IMG/VR virus record: IMGVR_UViG_3300042484_000872 | Coordinates: 1 to 48,337 of that record | DNA: 48,337 nt | From: a virus | Direction: 5' to 3' (one strand) | Shown: positions 1 to 7,075 of the stretch, piece after piece | Position numbering within the stretch: position 1 is the first letter of the stretch | How the letters are laid out: every line of letters starts with the position of its first letter | Position numbers and translations under genes: made by a program | Notes under the pieces: model-generated | Told to the model about the DNA's origin: nothing | Databases searched by the model: none | The model's input: the letters and a program-made list of their open reading frames with translations, nothing else

Positions 1-8
1 TAAAATAG

Positions 9-431
9 ATGATGATGAAGTGTAAAACATGTGGAAAGAATTCTGATGGAGAATATTGTTTTCAACATAAAGCTAGAAAGCCCTTATCAACTGGTAAGGG
101 TTTTTCTACTAAAATGTCTGGTATTTCAAGCATAAAGTCCAAAAAAGCTGTTAATGACGGACATATCATACAAAGAGAATTCTTTTTATCTATATGGAAG
201 AAAAGAAAGCACCATTCAGAAGTGAGTGGAACCTATTTAGGATCTGAACCTATGAGTACATATTTTCACCATATACTAGCTAAAGAAAAATACCCAGAAG
301 CTTGTTTAGATGAAGAAAATATTATACTTTTGACACTTGAAGAGCATTCTAACGTAGAAAATGATATGTATAGGTATGATGAAGTTAATAAAAGACGTGA
401 TAGTCTCAATGAGAAGTATAATATACTTTGA
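9..431 (+). CDS. HNH-like nuclease with N-terminal zinc-binding cluster
   Basis: A 140-aa protein. The N-terminus has a Cys/His cluster (C5, C8, C17, H20) that could bind one zinc ion. The second half has an HNH-like layout: paired histidines H87-H88, then an Asn in the segment DEENIILLT, then EEHSNVEN with H113. This order (His-His, Asn, His) is typical of phage HNH endonucleases, including recombination-associated ones. No substrate can be read from the sequence. It is the first gene of a tight + strand run. Three consecutive ATG codons begin at position 9, so the exact start is ambiguous by a few residues. The HNH call is from motif spacing only. Confidence 0.6.
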   Translation: MMMKCKTCGKNSDGEYCFQHKARKPLSTGKGFSTKMSGISSIKSKKAVNDGHIIQREFFLSIWKKRKHHSEVSGTYLGSEPMSTYFHHILAKEKYPEACLDEENIILLTLEEHSNVENDMYRYDEVNKRRDSLNEKYNIL

Positions 432-534
432 TGCACTTAACGCTGTGATAGAACAAAATATCAAAGACAACAAAAAAGATGTAATTAAGTATACATCTAA
501 AACAACAATGAAATATAACAAGTGGAAAAAATGA
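409..534 (+). CDS. Small hypothetical protein overlapping both neighbours
   Basis: A 41-aa ORF that overlaps the end of the HNH-like gene by 23 nt in another frame. Its TGA shares an ATGA overlap with the preferred ATG (531) of the next gene. The protein is Lys-rich with no recognised domain. It fills what would otherwise be a 90-nt gap in an otherwise gapless run, and the ATGA junction is the same arrangement as between other genes here. These are the reasons to list it; nothing else supports expression. Confidence 0.45.
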   Translation: MRSIIYFDALNAVIEQNIKDNKKDVIKYTSKTTMKYNKWKK

Positions 535-1178
535 AAGAACCTAATCGAGTTAGAAAATCAGACATTAAATATGCTGTAGTCTTAAATGAAGAACAGAAGC
601 TTGCTAAACAACTAATTATTGATAATCAAATAGTAATTGTTACTGGTAGAGCAGGAAGTGGTAAGTCATTAGTGTGTGCACAATCAGCTTTGGATTTCTT
701 AATGAAGAAACAATGTGCTCATGTGTATGTTACTAGAGCTACAGTTGAAGTGGGAGAATCATTAGGGTTTTTACCAGGAAGTCTTGAAGATAAATTTAAT
801 CCTTATTTGGAAGCATTTCAAGAGAACTTAGAAAAATGTTATGATAAAATCAAAATTCAAGAATTGGTTAAGGACAAGAAAATACTTGCTTATCCTATTC
901 AGTTTATACGTGGTAAGACTATTGATGATGTTTTGGTGGTGGAAGAAGCACAAAACCTGTCAAAAGGGGAAATGCTCGCCATACTAACTAGACTTGGTAA
1001 AACAGGTAAGATTATTATCAATGGTGATAATGAACAAAAAGATATCAAAGAATCATACACAGGTCTATCATATGCAATAGATATTTCAAAAAAAATAGAA
1101 GGTATAGAATGGATCAAACTTAAAGCTAATCACAGAAGTGATCTTGTAGGTAAAATATTAGATAACGAATACAATTAA
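531..1178 (+). CDS. phoH: PhoH-like P-loop ATPase
   Basis: A 215-aa PhoH-family ATPase. Walker A is GRAGSGKS (residues 39-46). A PhoH-type segment VGESLGFLPGSLEDK follows (about 74-88). The Walker B region reads VVEEAQN (136-142), with Glu where most family members have Asp. The C-terminus has the expected ANHRSD segment. PhoH ATPases are common phage auxiliary genes and are linked to RNA metabolism or phosphate stress; the role in phages is not settled. ATG 531 is preferred over the in-frame GTG at 522 because it makes an ATGA overlap with the upstream small ORF. Confidence 0.92.
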   Translation: MKEPNRVRKSDIKYAVVLNEEQKLAKQLIIDNQIVIVTGRAGSGKSLVCAQSALDFLMKKQCAHVYVTRATVEVGESLGFLPGSLEDKFNPYLEAFQENLEKCYDKIKIQELVKDKKILAYPIQFIRGKTIDDVLVVEEAQNLSKGEMLAILTRLGKTGKIIINGDNEQKDIKESYTGLSYAIDISKKIEGIEWIKLKANHRSDLVGKILDNEYN

Positions 1179-1184
1179 GAAACA

Positions 1185-1412
1185 ATGATTGCTTATACAA
1201 TATTTAATATTCTTCCTTCTAAAAACATCTGGAAGTTAGAAAGTATAGTTAGAGAAGAGAAGATTGATTCTATAATTTCTAATGACACCATTGCAATTAT
1301 TTATCCAGAGTTAAATTCAATGTGGTATAACATAGACTTATTACGTTTGTGCTATCCTAAAGAAGAATGTAAAGAAATCATTAAAGCAATTAAAACAAAT
1401 AATATATTATGA
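1185..1412 (+). CDS. Hypothetical protein
   Basis: A 75-aa protein of unrecognised family, rich in Ile, Asn and Lys, with no membrane segment or metal-binding motif. It starts 6 nt after the PhoH-like gene and its TGA overlaps the thioredoxin start (ATGA at 1409-1412). It is therefore probably co-translated with the thioredoxin. The tight packing on both sides is the main evidence that it is real. Confidence 0.7.
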   Translation: MIAYTIFNILPSKNIWKLESIVREEKIDSIISNDTIAIIYPELNSMWYNIDLLRLCYPKEECKEIIKAIKTNNIL

Positions 1413-1669
1413 GTATTGAAGTATTAAAATTTAGTGCCTCCTGGTGTGGCCCTTGTAGAGTGTTAGCTAACACATTAAAAGATGTTGATGGAATAACAAA
1501 CATTGACATAGAGAAAGATCAAGAAACAGCTAGAAAGTATGGAATAAGAAGTGTTCCTACAATGGTGTTTTTAAAGAATGGTGAAGAGGTACATAGAATC
1601 TCTGGATCTATGCCATTAGAAACATACAAACAAATCTTGAATGAGATTAATGACAGTAAAGAACTTTAA
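1409..1669 (+). CDS. Thioredoxin-like protein
   Basis: An 86-aa small thioredoxin. The active site is WCGPC (W12-C16) after a beta strand ending FSAS. The cis-proline loop SVPT follows (P50), then the strand MVFLKNGEEV typical of the fold. It is shorter than bacterial TrxA (about 105-110 aa), which is usual for phage thioredoxins. It should act as a cytoplasmic dithiol reductant. Likely partners are a ribonucleotide reductase or a DNA polymerase, but neither is visible in the window. The start overlaps the previous gene by four bases. Confidence 0.93.
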   Translation: MSIEVLKFSASWCGPCRVLANTLKDVDGITNIDIEKDQETARKYGIRSVPTMVFLKNGEEVHRISGSMPLETYKQILNEINDSKEL

Positions 1670-1672
1670 TAG

Positions 1673-1993
1673 GTGGAAGTATTTGATAAACATACTTTTG
1701 TACAAGTAGATAATAACACTTTTGAAAAAAATGCAGAAGCTTTTTCTACATTATTTAAAGACTGCAGATACTTTGTACATAAAACAGATAGCTATCCAAA
1801 TAATAAAAGAAAAATAGCTAAATTTGCTTCTGGTTATTTATTTGTTTACGTACCTGTTAAAAATCATCCTTTTTATAGTTTAAAAACAGGTCCAGGAAAA
1901 GAAATGAATGATGAAACATTAAACAAATATTGGAAAGAAATTTCAAGAAGAGATTTCTTTACATTAGAAGAATTACACGTAGTAACAAATTAA
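1673..1993 (+). CDS. Hypothetical protein, GTG start
   Basis: A 106-aa protein of unknown family beginning with GTG three bases after the thioredoxin stop. It is mixed alpha/beta with several aromatic residues (CRYFVHK, GYLFVYVPV) and a charged C-terminus. No catalytic motif, signal peptide or membrane segment is seen. The position directly after thioredoxin suggests co-transcription but gives no function. No ATG lies close enough to be a better start. Confidence 0.7.
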   Translation: MEVFDKHTFVQVDNNTFEKNAEAFSTLFKDCRYFVHKTDSYPNNKRKIAKFASGYLFVYVPVKNHPFYSLKTGPGKEMNDETLNKYWKEISRRDFFTLEELHVVTN

Positions 1994-2004
1994 AATCAAC
2001 AAAT

Positions 2005-2280
2005 ATGAACAATCAATTTATTTACACAGCTGTAATAGCTGACAAGGAGTTTAAAGCTTCTTTAAATCTTAACAAGGTTATTAGAACCTTAACTAATGAA
2101 GATGGATCTCTCATTGTAATCCTAGATGATTTCAATGAGAGAGTAACACAACAACCAGATATCGACATTAAGACTAACAAGATGAAAGGATATAAGAGTG
2201 TAAGAGAAACAGTTCAATCAGAAATCTTATTGAATGTAGAAGACGCAGCAAGATTTTTTAACTTAACAGAATACAAATAG
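2005..2280 (+). CDS. Hypothetical protein
   Basis: A 91-aa protein, start chosen at ATG 2005 (MNNQFIYTA). The reading frame is open further upstream, but an earlier start would overlap the previous gene by over 60 nt. The sequence looks like a small beta-rich fold with acidic turns. No family is recognised. It ends in TAG two bases before the next gene. Confidence 0.7.
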   Translation: MNNQFIYTAVIADKEFKASLNLNKVIRTLTNEDGSLIVILDDFNERVTQQPDIDIKTNKMKGYKSVRETVQSEILLNVEDAARFFNLTEYK

Positions 2281-2282
2281 CC

Positions 2283-2570
2283 ATGGCAAAATTATTAGGA
2301 AATCGTATCTATTTAGAGATACCAAAGAAAGAAGAAAGCAAACTTATTGTAGATGAAAATACAAAAGAAGCTTTAGAGAAAGAAATGATTAAGAAGATGT
2401 CTAAACTAACTATTCATAGTGTTGGTACAGCTAACATGGATGAATCATTAGTTGTAGGAGCTGTTGTTCTTGTAGATCCAGAAGCTTTATCAAAAGCTAG
2501 ATTGATTCCTTTATCAGAAGATGAAACTGTATTATTAGTTTCTCCTTTTGACATCATCCAAACCTGGTAA
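2283..2570 (+). CDS. Possible GroES-like (Cpn10-fold) protein
   Basis: A 95-aa protein. Its size and strand order fit the chaperonin-10 fold: an N-terminal strand GNRIYLEIP, a charged loop where the mobile loop would be (about residues 15-40), then VGAVVLVDPEAL, and a C-terminal ETVLLVSPFDIIQTW that parallels the GroES ending with its I-L-A motif. Phages that carry GroES-like co-chaperonins use them for capsid folding with host GroEL. The resemblance is by pattern only, so an unrelated small beta protein remains possible. Its stop is one base before the ATG of the next gene. Confidence 0.45.
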   Translation: MAKLLGNRIYLEIPKKEESKLIVDENTKEALEKEMIKKMSKLTIHSVGTANMDESLVVGAVVLVDPEALSKARLIPLSEDETVLLVSPFDIIQTW

Positions 2571-2571
2571 A

Positions 2572-3327
2572 ATGGACTATCCTTTCATATCTGCTAAATG
2601 CATCACTTATGGAAGAGTAGATACTCTTGAGGAAGCAATACAAAGCTTCCTCATTCAGGAGTATCCTGGTAAGAAAGAACTTATTATAGTTAATGATTAC
2701 CCTCTACAGAAGTTAGTGTATGATCATCCAGAAATAAAAATCTTTAATATGGATGAAACTTTCTCCACTATAGGAGAAAAAGAAAACTATGCTATAGAAA
2801 GATGTTCTGGAGAACTTATTGCTGTATGGGATGATGATGATGTAGCTTTGTCTAATCATCTATCTAATGTAGCTAAGTTTTGGAGACCAGATGCTAATCT
2901 TTTACACTGGCAAAATGGTGTGTTCTATAATGAGCCTAACATAACGCAATTAATGGCTCTTGGTAACTCAGGTATTGTATATAGCAAAAAAGCTTGGGAA
3001 GAAATTGGTAAGAGTCCAATAGAGAATGCAGGAGGAGATATGACATTAGTTGTAGCTATTCATAATTTAGGAAGAGATAAAGTGGTATTAGCTAATCCTC
3101 CTAATGAAGAATGTTCTTGGTTCTATATGTGGGGTGGTAGAGGATATCATCAATCAGGTATGGGAACAGACACTGCAGATAGACCTAATGTTATAAAAAG
3201 ACATAGCGATTATGTAGAAAATCTTAGAAGAAAAGGACAGATTCCTACAGGAGATGTTCATCTTATTCCTCATTGGAATAAGGATTATAAACAAATGTTA
3301 AAAGACTACATCAATGCAAATAAATAG
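2572..3327 (+). CDS. Family 2-type glycosyltransferase (GT-A fold)
   Basis: A 251-aa protein starting at ATG 2572; an in-frame TTG at 2548 would overlap the upstream gene. The N-terminal half is a nucleotide-sugar binding GT-A fold. KCITYGRVDTLEEAIQS begins the Rossmann-like part, ELIIVNDYP is a typical GT2 strand with Asp, and WDDDDV (86-91) is the metal-binding DXD-type motif. The acceptor is unknown. It sits with a methyltransferase and a second glycosyltransferase. Together these may modify a virion glycan, the host surface, or phage DNA; sequence alone does not decide. Confidence 0.88.
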   Translation: MDYPFISAKCITYGRVDTLEEAIQSFLIQEYPGKKELIIVNDYPLQKLVYDHPEIKIFNMDETFSTIGEKENYAIERCSGELIAVWDDDDVALSNHLSNVAKFWRPDANLLHWQNGVFYNEPNITQLMALGNSGIVYSKKAWEEIGKSPIENAGGDMTLVVAIHNLGRDKVVLANPPNEECSWFYMWGGRGYHQSGMGTDTADRPNVIKRHSDYVENLRRKGQIPTGDVHLIPHWNKDYKQMLKDYINANK

Positions 3328-3970
3328 TATATCAATAGATTCAACTAATTCTATTACAGAACTATGTCTTCTTGGAGTGAAATATCCAACAGATAAATCT
3401 CCATATAACACTGATAAGAATTTACATAAACATGCATATACATCTATATATAACCTATTATTCTCTAACATTAGATATAATAATCTACGTATAGGAGAAC
3501 TAGGTATATTAGAGAATCATTCTATGCTTTCCTGGAGAGAATTCTTTCCTAATTCTAAGTTATATGGATTTGAATGGTTTGATAGTAGATTAGATAAAGC
3601 TCTTGCTGATGGTATTGCAAATTGTGAATACACTAAGATGGATGTAACTAATCAATCATCTATTGAACAAGGATTATCTGCTGCAGGAAGTAATTTTGAT
3701 ATTCTAATGGATGATAGTACACATGTGTTTGAAGATCAAATTAAGTTTATTAATGTAGCATATAAACATTTAAAACCTGGAGGATTCCTAATCATAGAAG
3801 ATATATTTATTAGTGCTAAGGAAGAAGATTATTCAGAAGCAATAGATCATCTGTCAAGTTATTTCTCTTCTGCTACATTTATATTTGCTAATCATGATTT
3901 AAAACATTCTCCTGGATGGAACAATGATAAACTACTTGTATTACATAGAAACGATAAGCTATGTTCTTAA
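3314..3970 (+). CDS. Class I SAM-dependent methyltransferase
   Basis: A 218-aa methyltransferase. Motif I is LRIGELGI (about 58-65). A later acidic FEWFD follows the second strand, FDILMDDSTH (129-138) corresponds to motif IV, and LKPGGFLIIEDIF (about 152-164) is a standard post-IV strand. The early KYPTDKSPYNTDK and the DDSTH motif recall the sugar O-methyltransferase group that includes TylF/MycE-like enzymes, so a sugar acceptor is plausible. It overlaps the upstream glycosyltransferase by 14 nt and the downstream one by 10 nt, supporting a joint role in building a methylated glycan (inference). Confidence 0.82.
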   Translation: MQINSISIDSTNSITELCLLGVKYPTDKSPYNTDKNLHKHAYTSIYNLLFSNIRYNNLRIGELGILENHSMLSWREFFPNSKLYGFEWFDSRLDKALADGIANCEYTKMDVTNQSSIEQGLSAAGSNFDILMDDSTHVFEDQIKFINVAYKHLKPGGFLIIEDIFISAKEEDYSEAIDHLSSYFSSATFIFANHDLKHSPGWNNDKLLVLHRNDKLCS

Positions 3971-4500
3971 ACATTATTACACCTTGCTCTAGACCAGAAA
4001 ACTTAGATGTTATATCTAAGAGTATAAATATTCCTAGAGATCAATATAGATGGATAGTGGTATTTGATTTATTAGAGAAACCAGGAAATATTCCTGATAA
4101 TTGTGAATGGTATGCTATCAAAGATGCTAATAGTACATCTGGCAATGCACAAAGAAACTTTGCTCTTGATTTAGTTACACATGGTCATATATATTTCAAT
4201 GATGATGATACTATTATGCAACCTAACTTATGGGATGAAATAAAAGATGAAGATGCTATAGATTTTATATCTTTTAAACAAGCAGAAAAAGATGGATCAT
4301 TAAGATTGGAAGGAAAGAATGTATCTGTAGGAAATATAGATAGTCATAACTTCATTGTCTCTGCAGAATGTGTAGGAAATACAAGATGGGTTCTTAATAG
4401 GTATGATGCTGATGGAGTATTTGCACGAGAGTGCTTTGAAAAAGCAAAAACTATATTGTATATATCCAAAATTCTTTCTGTATATAATTCTCTTAAATAA
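3961..4500 (+). CDS. Small glycosyltransferase (GT-A fold)
   Basis: A 179-aa protein. It starts with MFLNIITPCSRPENL, the usual first strand of GT2-like enzymes. SGNAQRNFALDL (about 60-71) matches the pre-DXD region, and YFNDDDTI (78-85) is the DXD motif. It is short, so it holds little more than the nucleotide-sugar domain and may need a partner or act on a simple acceptor. It is the last + strand gene and runs directly into the terminator hairpin at 4502-4525. Confidence 0.82.
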   Translation: MFLNIITPCSRPENLDVISKSINIPRDQYRWIVVFDLLEKPGNIPDNCEWYAIKDANSTSGNAQRNFALDLVTHGHIYFNDDDTIMQPNLWDEIKDEDAIDFISFKQAEKDGSLRLEGKNVSVGNIDSHNFIVSAECVGNTRWVLNRYDADGVFARECFEKAKTILYISKILSVYNSLK

Positions 4501-4501
4501 A

Positions 4502-4525
4502 AAAAGCCTCTTAATTGAGGCTTTT
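4502..4525. terminator. Bidirectional terminator at the strand switch
   Basis: Perfect 9-bp inverted repeat AAAAGCCTC / GAGGCTTTT with a 6-nt TTAATT loop. The stem is flanked by A-run and T-run sequence, so it has a U-tract when read from either strand. It begins 2 nt after the last + strand gene and ends 2 nt before the last - strand stop (4527). It is well placed to end transcription from both converging operons. Confidence 0.88.
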
Positions 4526-4526
4526 A

Positions 4527-4706
4527 TTATTTTGATAATGATTTCTTTTTCATTGGTTGCTGAGCAGAAGTTCTTCGGATTTTATCATCCATAGACTTAT
4601 TCTCTGAGAAGGGTTTATCCTTTTTAGGAATCCCCACCTTTGGAGCCATTCTTGGTGCTCCAGATTTCTTAGCTTTACCAGCTGTCATAGATTTACTTGC
4701 ACCCAT
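4527..4706 (-). CDS. Small basic protein
   Basis: A 59-aa protein beginning MGASKSMTAGKAKKSGAPRM and ending MKKKSLSK. It is Lys/Ser/Gly-rich with no hydrophobic core, like the other small proteins of this cluster. The start overlaps the end of the upstream 118-aa gene by 14 nt. It is the terminal gene of the - strand module. Such basic small proteins in crAss-like phages are often listed as virion-associated; a DNA-binding or packaging role is only a guess. Confidence 0.65.
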   Translation of the reverse strand: MGASKSMTAGKAKKSGAPRMAPKVGIPKKDKPFSENKSMDDKIRRTSAQQPMKKKSLSK

Positions 4707-5049
4707 ACTTACACTTAGCTATTTTAGCACCTTTTTTAGCTATAACACCACGTCCTTTAAGAATGTCTGCTTTAGTAATCTTTCCATCTTTATTAAGATC
4801 AGGGAATGAACCACCAGTTTTAGCTTTCTTAATAGATCCACCAGATTTTTGTTTAGGCATGTTTTTAGCTTTTCTTCCTGGAAGTGGTAATACAGGAGAG
4901 TTTTTATCAAAAGGAGGTTTTTTTCCTTCTCCACCAACATTTACTGCTGGTTTACCTTTAGCATCTTTCATACCTTTGTATTCATCTGCAGGATTTTGTT
5001 TACTTTTATTTACTTTAGCTCCAGATTGAGCTTTTTTAATTGTTGCCAT
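4693..5049 (-). CDS. Basic protein with EF-hand/dockerin-like loop
   Basis: A 118-aa Lys/Gly-rich protein. Near the C-terminus it carries DLNKDGKITKADIL, which has the D-x-N-x-D-G-x-I pattern of a calcium-binding EF-hand or dockerin loop (Asp and Asn at positions 1, 3 and 5, then a hydrophobic residue and an acidic residue at position 12). The N-terminus holds an AQSG motif that recurs in other virion proteins of this window. The tail, CKYGCK, has two cysteines. Calcium binding is inferred from the motif only. It belongs to the small basic cluster at 4527-6343. Confidence 0.75.
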   Translation of the reverse strand: MATIKKAQSGAKVNKSKQNPADEYKGMKDAKGKPAVNVGGEGKKPPFDKNSPVLPLPGRKAKNMPKQKSGGSIKKAKTGGSFPDLNKDGKITKADILKGRGVIAKKGAKIAKCKYGCK

Positions 5050-5068
5050 TATATATTGTTTTTAGTTG

Positions 5069-5314
5069 TTAACAGTTCCACTTGCGAAGAGCAAGAGTTT
5101 TTCTTGTAGGTTCACCATTTGGTTTCTTAGCAGGGCCTTTAACCCCTGACATTCTTGCACAGAATGATTTTTTTCTAGCACCACCTTGAGGTTGGGCTGG
5201 TTTTAAATTACTTCCTGTAGCTTTATTATATTTAGCTCTACCTTTAGCTGTAAGTCCTCCTGTTTTTGACTTTTCTCCTCTACCTATTGAGAGAGATACT
5301 GATTTCTTAGCCAT
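5069..5314 (-). CDS. Small basic protein, DUF6321-like
   Basis: An 81-aa protein with the segments GGLTAKGRAKYNKATGSNLKP, SFCARMSGVKGP, KKPNGEPTRK and a C-terminal ALRKWNC. This set is, to my recollection, characteristic of a small conserved phage family (DUF6321) present in diverse tailed phages. The function is unknown. It is Lys/Arg-rich and probably nucleic-acid associated. Its start is joined to the upstream gene's stop by a TAATG overlap, suggesting translational coupling. Confidence 0.8.
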   Translation of the reverse strand: MAKKSVSLSIGRGEKSKTGGLTAKGRAKYNKATGSNLKPAQPQGGARKKSFCARMSGVKGPAKKPNGEPTRKTLALRKWNC

Positions 5315-5745
5315 TATTTCTTAGCTTTAGCTTTAATTTTTTTCTCTTGAACTAATATAGCTTTTGTAGGTTTCTTACCAGATCCTTTATTCTTACGGAT
5401 ATTATCCCATAATCCACGTCTAGATGTACTACCATCAGCACGTTTAAGCATCTTACCATTCTTTACGACTGGTTTCATACCAGGCATTCCAAGAGCAGCT
5501 CCTCCAAGTTTACCACGAAGATCAGTGGTCTTTTTGTATATAGGATTATCCTTTCCTCCAGCCATTCCCATAATTGCTCCTAACATAGCTTTTTTAATCT
5601 TACCACCAGCTTTTAATGTGCTGCCTTTAAAGGGGCCTTTCTTCTTGATTAAAGGACCATTAGGAACAGGTGTTATCTTACCACCTTTACGTAATACACC
5701 AGGGCCTACATATGCTGTAGCTTTCTGAGGATTTAACTTAGACAT
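5314..5745 (-). CDS. Basic Gly/Lys-rich protein
   Basis: A 143-aa protein, strongly basic, low in aromatic residues, with Gly/Pro-rich turns (GPLIKKKGPFKG) and a short hydrophobic stretch AMLGAIMGMAGG. No recognised domain. Its start and stop are both in TAATG overlaps with its neighbours, so the gene is embedded in a coupled array. The charge suggests contact with DNA or an acidic virion surface (inference). Confidence 0.7.
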   Translation of the reverse strand: MSKLNPQKATAYVGPGVLRKGGKITPVPNGPLIKKKGPFKGSTLKAGGKIKKAMLGAIMGMAGGKDNPIYKKTTDLRGKLGGAALGMPGMKPVVKNGKMLKRADGSTSRRGLWDNIRKNKGSGKKPTKAILVQEKKIKAKAKK

Positions 5746-5906
5746 TATTTCTTCTTATTAGATTTAGCAATTTTTTTGAATGTAAGAGCTAAAGTTTTAG
5801 CTTTTCCAGAACACCCCTTTTTTGTGATAGGTGTGCATTTCCCAGCAGTTCCTCTTTTTTTTATAGAGGCTGTTGCAGATTGAATCCACTTTTTATCAGT
5901 AGCCAT
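5745..5906 (-). CDS. Small basic protein
   Basis: A 53-aa protein starting MATDKKWIQSATASIKKRG, with CTPITKKGCSGKAKTLALTF in the middle. The KWIQ start and the Cys-containing TP-x-x-K-x-x-C segment followed by a basic helix look like a small protein family I associate with crAss-like and other Bacteroidota phages. It is joined to genes on both sides by TAATG overlaps (5904-5908 and 5743-5747), which supports both ends of the call. Confidence 0.72.
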   Translation of the reverse strand: MATDKKWIQSATASIKKRGTAGKCTPITKKGCSGKAKTLALTFKKIAKSNKKK

Positions 5907-6343
5907 TATTTCTTAGACATTTTAGCTCCACACTTAGCCATCTTTGTAGCACCAAGTTGTTTATCTTTAGTAAGAGAAGCTTTTCCTTTAGCACCAGCTA
6001 ATGTTTTCTTTTGAACTTTTGTAAATGCTCCTTTAGGATCTACAGGACCAACTCTTTTGTTTGATGCTTTAAGTCCAGATAGACTTCCACCATTTTTCAT
6101 TTTCTTTTTAGGTGTAGATTTTTTAATTCTTTTACTAGCCTCATTATATCCTCTTATTTCAGGTCCTGAATTATTAGGTTCTTCGCCTTTAATTTTTTTA
6201 TCAAATCCTTTTTTGTAATCAGAACTATCTTTAGCTGTTGGAATGTTAAGATAATCAAAACCTCCAGCTCGAACATTACTGTAATTAGGTTTTAAAGTTT
6301 TTCCTTTCTGAGCTTTAGGAACTGCTTTTTTCATTGTTGCCAT
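5906..6343 (-). CDS. Basic low-complexity protein
   Basis: A 145-aa Lys/Gly-rich protein with an N-terminal PKAQKGK motif shared in type (AQxG) with several virion proteins here. The middle part (GGFDYLNIPTAKDSSDYKKG) is less basic and may fold; the rest is probably disordered. No enzyme motif. It is the first of the coupled small basic genes. The start overlaps the end of the 72-aa gene by 29 nt. Confidence 0.7.
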   Translation of the reverse strand: MATMKKAVPKAQKGKTLKPNYSNVRAGGFDYLNIPTAKDSSDYKKGFDKKIKGEEPNNSGPEIRGYNEASKRIKKSTPKKKMKNGGSLSGLKASNKRVGPVDPKGAFTKVQKKTLAGAKGKASLTKDKQLGATKMAKCGAKMSKK

Positions 6344-6533
6344 AGCGTTTAAATGTTATATTAGGTTTAACGATTATATCTTTGTGAGTGTATTGCCACA
6401 TCTCACCTGTAGTATTAATAATAATTGTATAGATGGTGTCTGTTTCATGACCATAATCAGTCACAAAAAGTATTACCCCATCTCCCTTGGGTGTTGTAAC
6501 ATCTATTCTATTCTTTGGTTCGTATATTCTCAT
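6315..6533 (-). CDS. Hypothetical protein
   Basis: A 72-aa protein predicted to be a small beta-sheet fold (RIYEPKNRIDVTTP, GVILFVTDYG, YTIIINTTGEMWQY, DIIVKPNITFKRYG). It is unlike its Lys-rich neighbours in composition. No family is recognised. It overlaps the downstream 145-aa gene by 29 nt. Confidence 0.65.
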   Translation of the reverse strand: MRIYEPKNRIDVTTPKGDGVILFVTDYGHETDTIYTIIINTTGEMWQYTHKDIIVKPNITFKRYGNNEKSSS

Positions 6534-6582
6534 AGAGAAGAGCTTTTGTTGCGGTGTTATTCATCTCCCAACACATAAGTTT

Positions 6583-6834
6583 TTAAAGATCTTTAGAATC
6601 TACTTCCTCTACAGGATTTTCATTCACTTCTTTAATGATATCAGCTTCTACACCAGCTATCATTAATTTTTCAATAACTTCGTTAGCTTTCATCATTAAT
6701 TGGAAGCGTGCTGCTTCTTCTGATGATAAATAAGCTCTAACTGTGTTAAGAATTAGACCGAAATCTTGTCCTGATAATGTGAATGTGTCTTCAGGAGTCC
6801 ATGTGTACTTGGAAGCAGGATTGTACTGTGCCAT
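6583..6834 (-). CDS. Hypothetical protein
   Basis: An 83-aa protein. The first part (YTWTPEDTFTLSGQDFGLILNT) leads into a helical region (SSEEAARFQLMMKANEVIEKLM) and an acidic tail. Similar short proteins occur in structural regions of Bacteroidota phages, but I cannot name a family. The reverse strand just upstream has a weak TAnnTTTG match (complement of 6893-6900) without a convincing -33 partner. Confidence 0.72.
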   Translation of the reverse strand: MAQYNPASKYTWTPEDTFTLSGQDFGLILNTVRAYLSSEEAARFQLMMKANEVIEKLMIAGVEADIIKEVNENPVEEVDSKDL

Positions 6835-6900
6835 AATTTAATTGGTTTTATTGTTTATAATCAGTAAAAGTAAATAATGTTTATGAATTATCCAAATTTA

Positions 6901-7059
6901 TTATTTATTTTTTAATTGCTGGATTTCCTCATAAACCTTTAGAAGTTCAACTTCTTTTTCAGCTAATAACTCTTCATCTGTTTGTACATCTTCTTCTGTA
7001 AAGAATACATCTATTAAACCAGAGTCATCATATACTTCGTGTCTTACTTGTGTTTTCAT
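6901..7059 (-). CDS. Small acidic helical protein
   Basis: A 52-aa ORF starting MKTQVRHEVYDDSG. An acidic, probably coiled-coil helix (EELLAEKEVELLKVYEEIQQL) occupies the second half. It fills the only sizeable gap between the 83-aa gene and the fibre gene at 7076, is in the same orientation and starts 17 nt after the upstream stop. The composition is clearly protein-like. Function unknown. Confidence 0.6.
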   Translation of the reverse strand: MKTQVRHEVYDDSGLIDVFFTEEDVQTDEELLAEKEVELLKVYEEIQQLKNK

Positions 7060-7075
7060 ATCTATATTATTAGTA

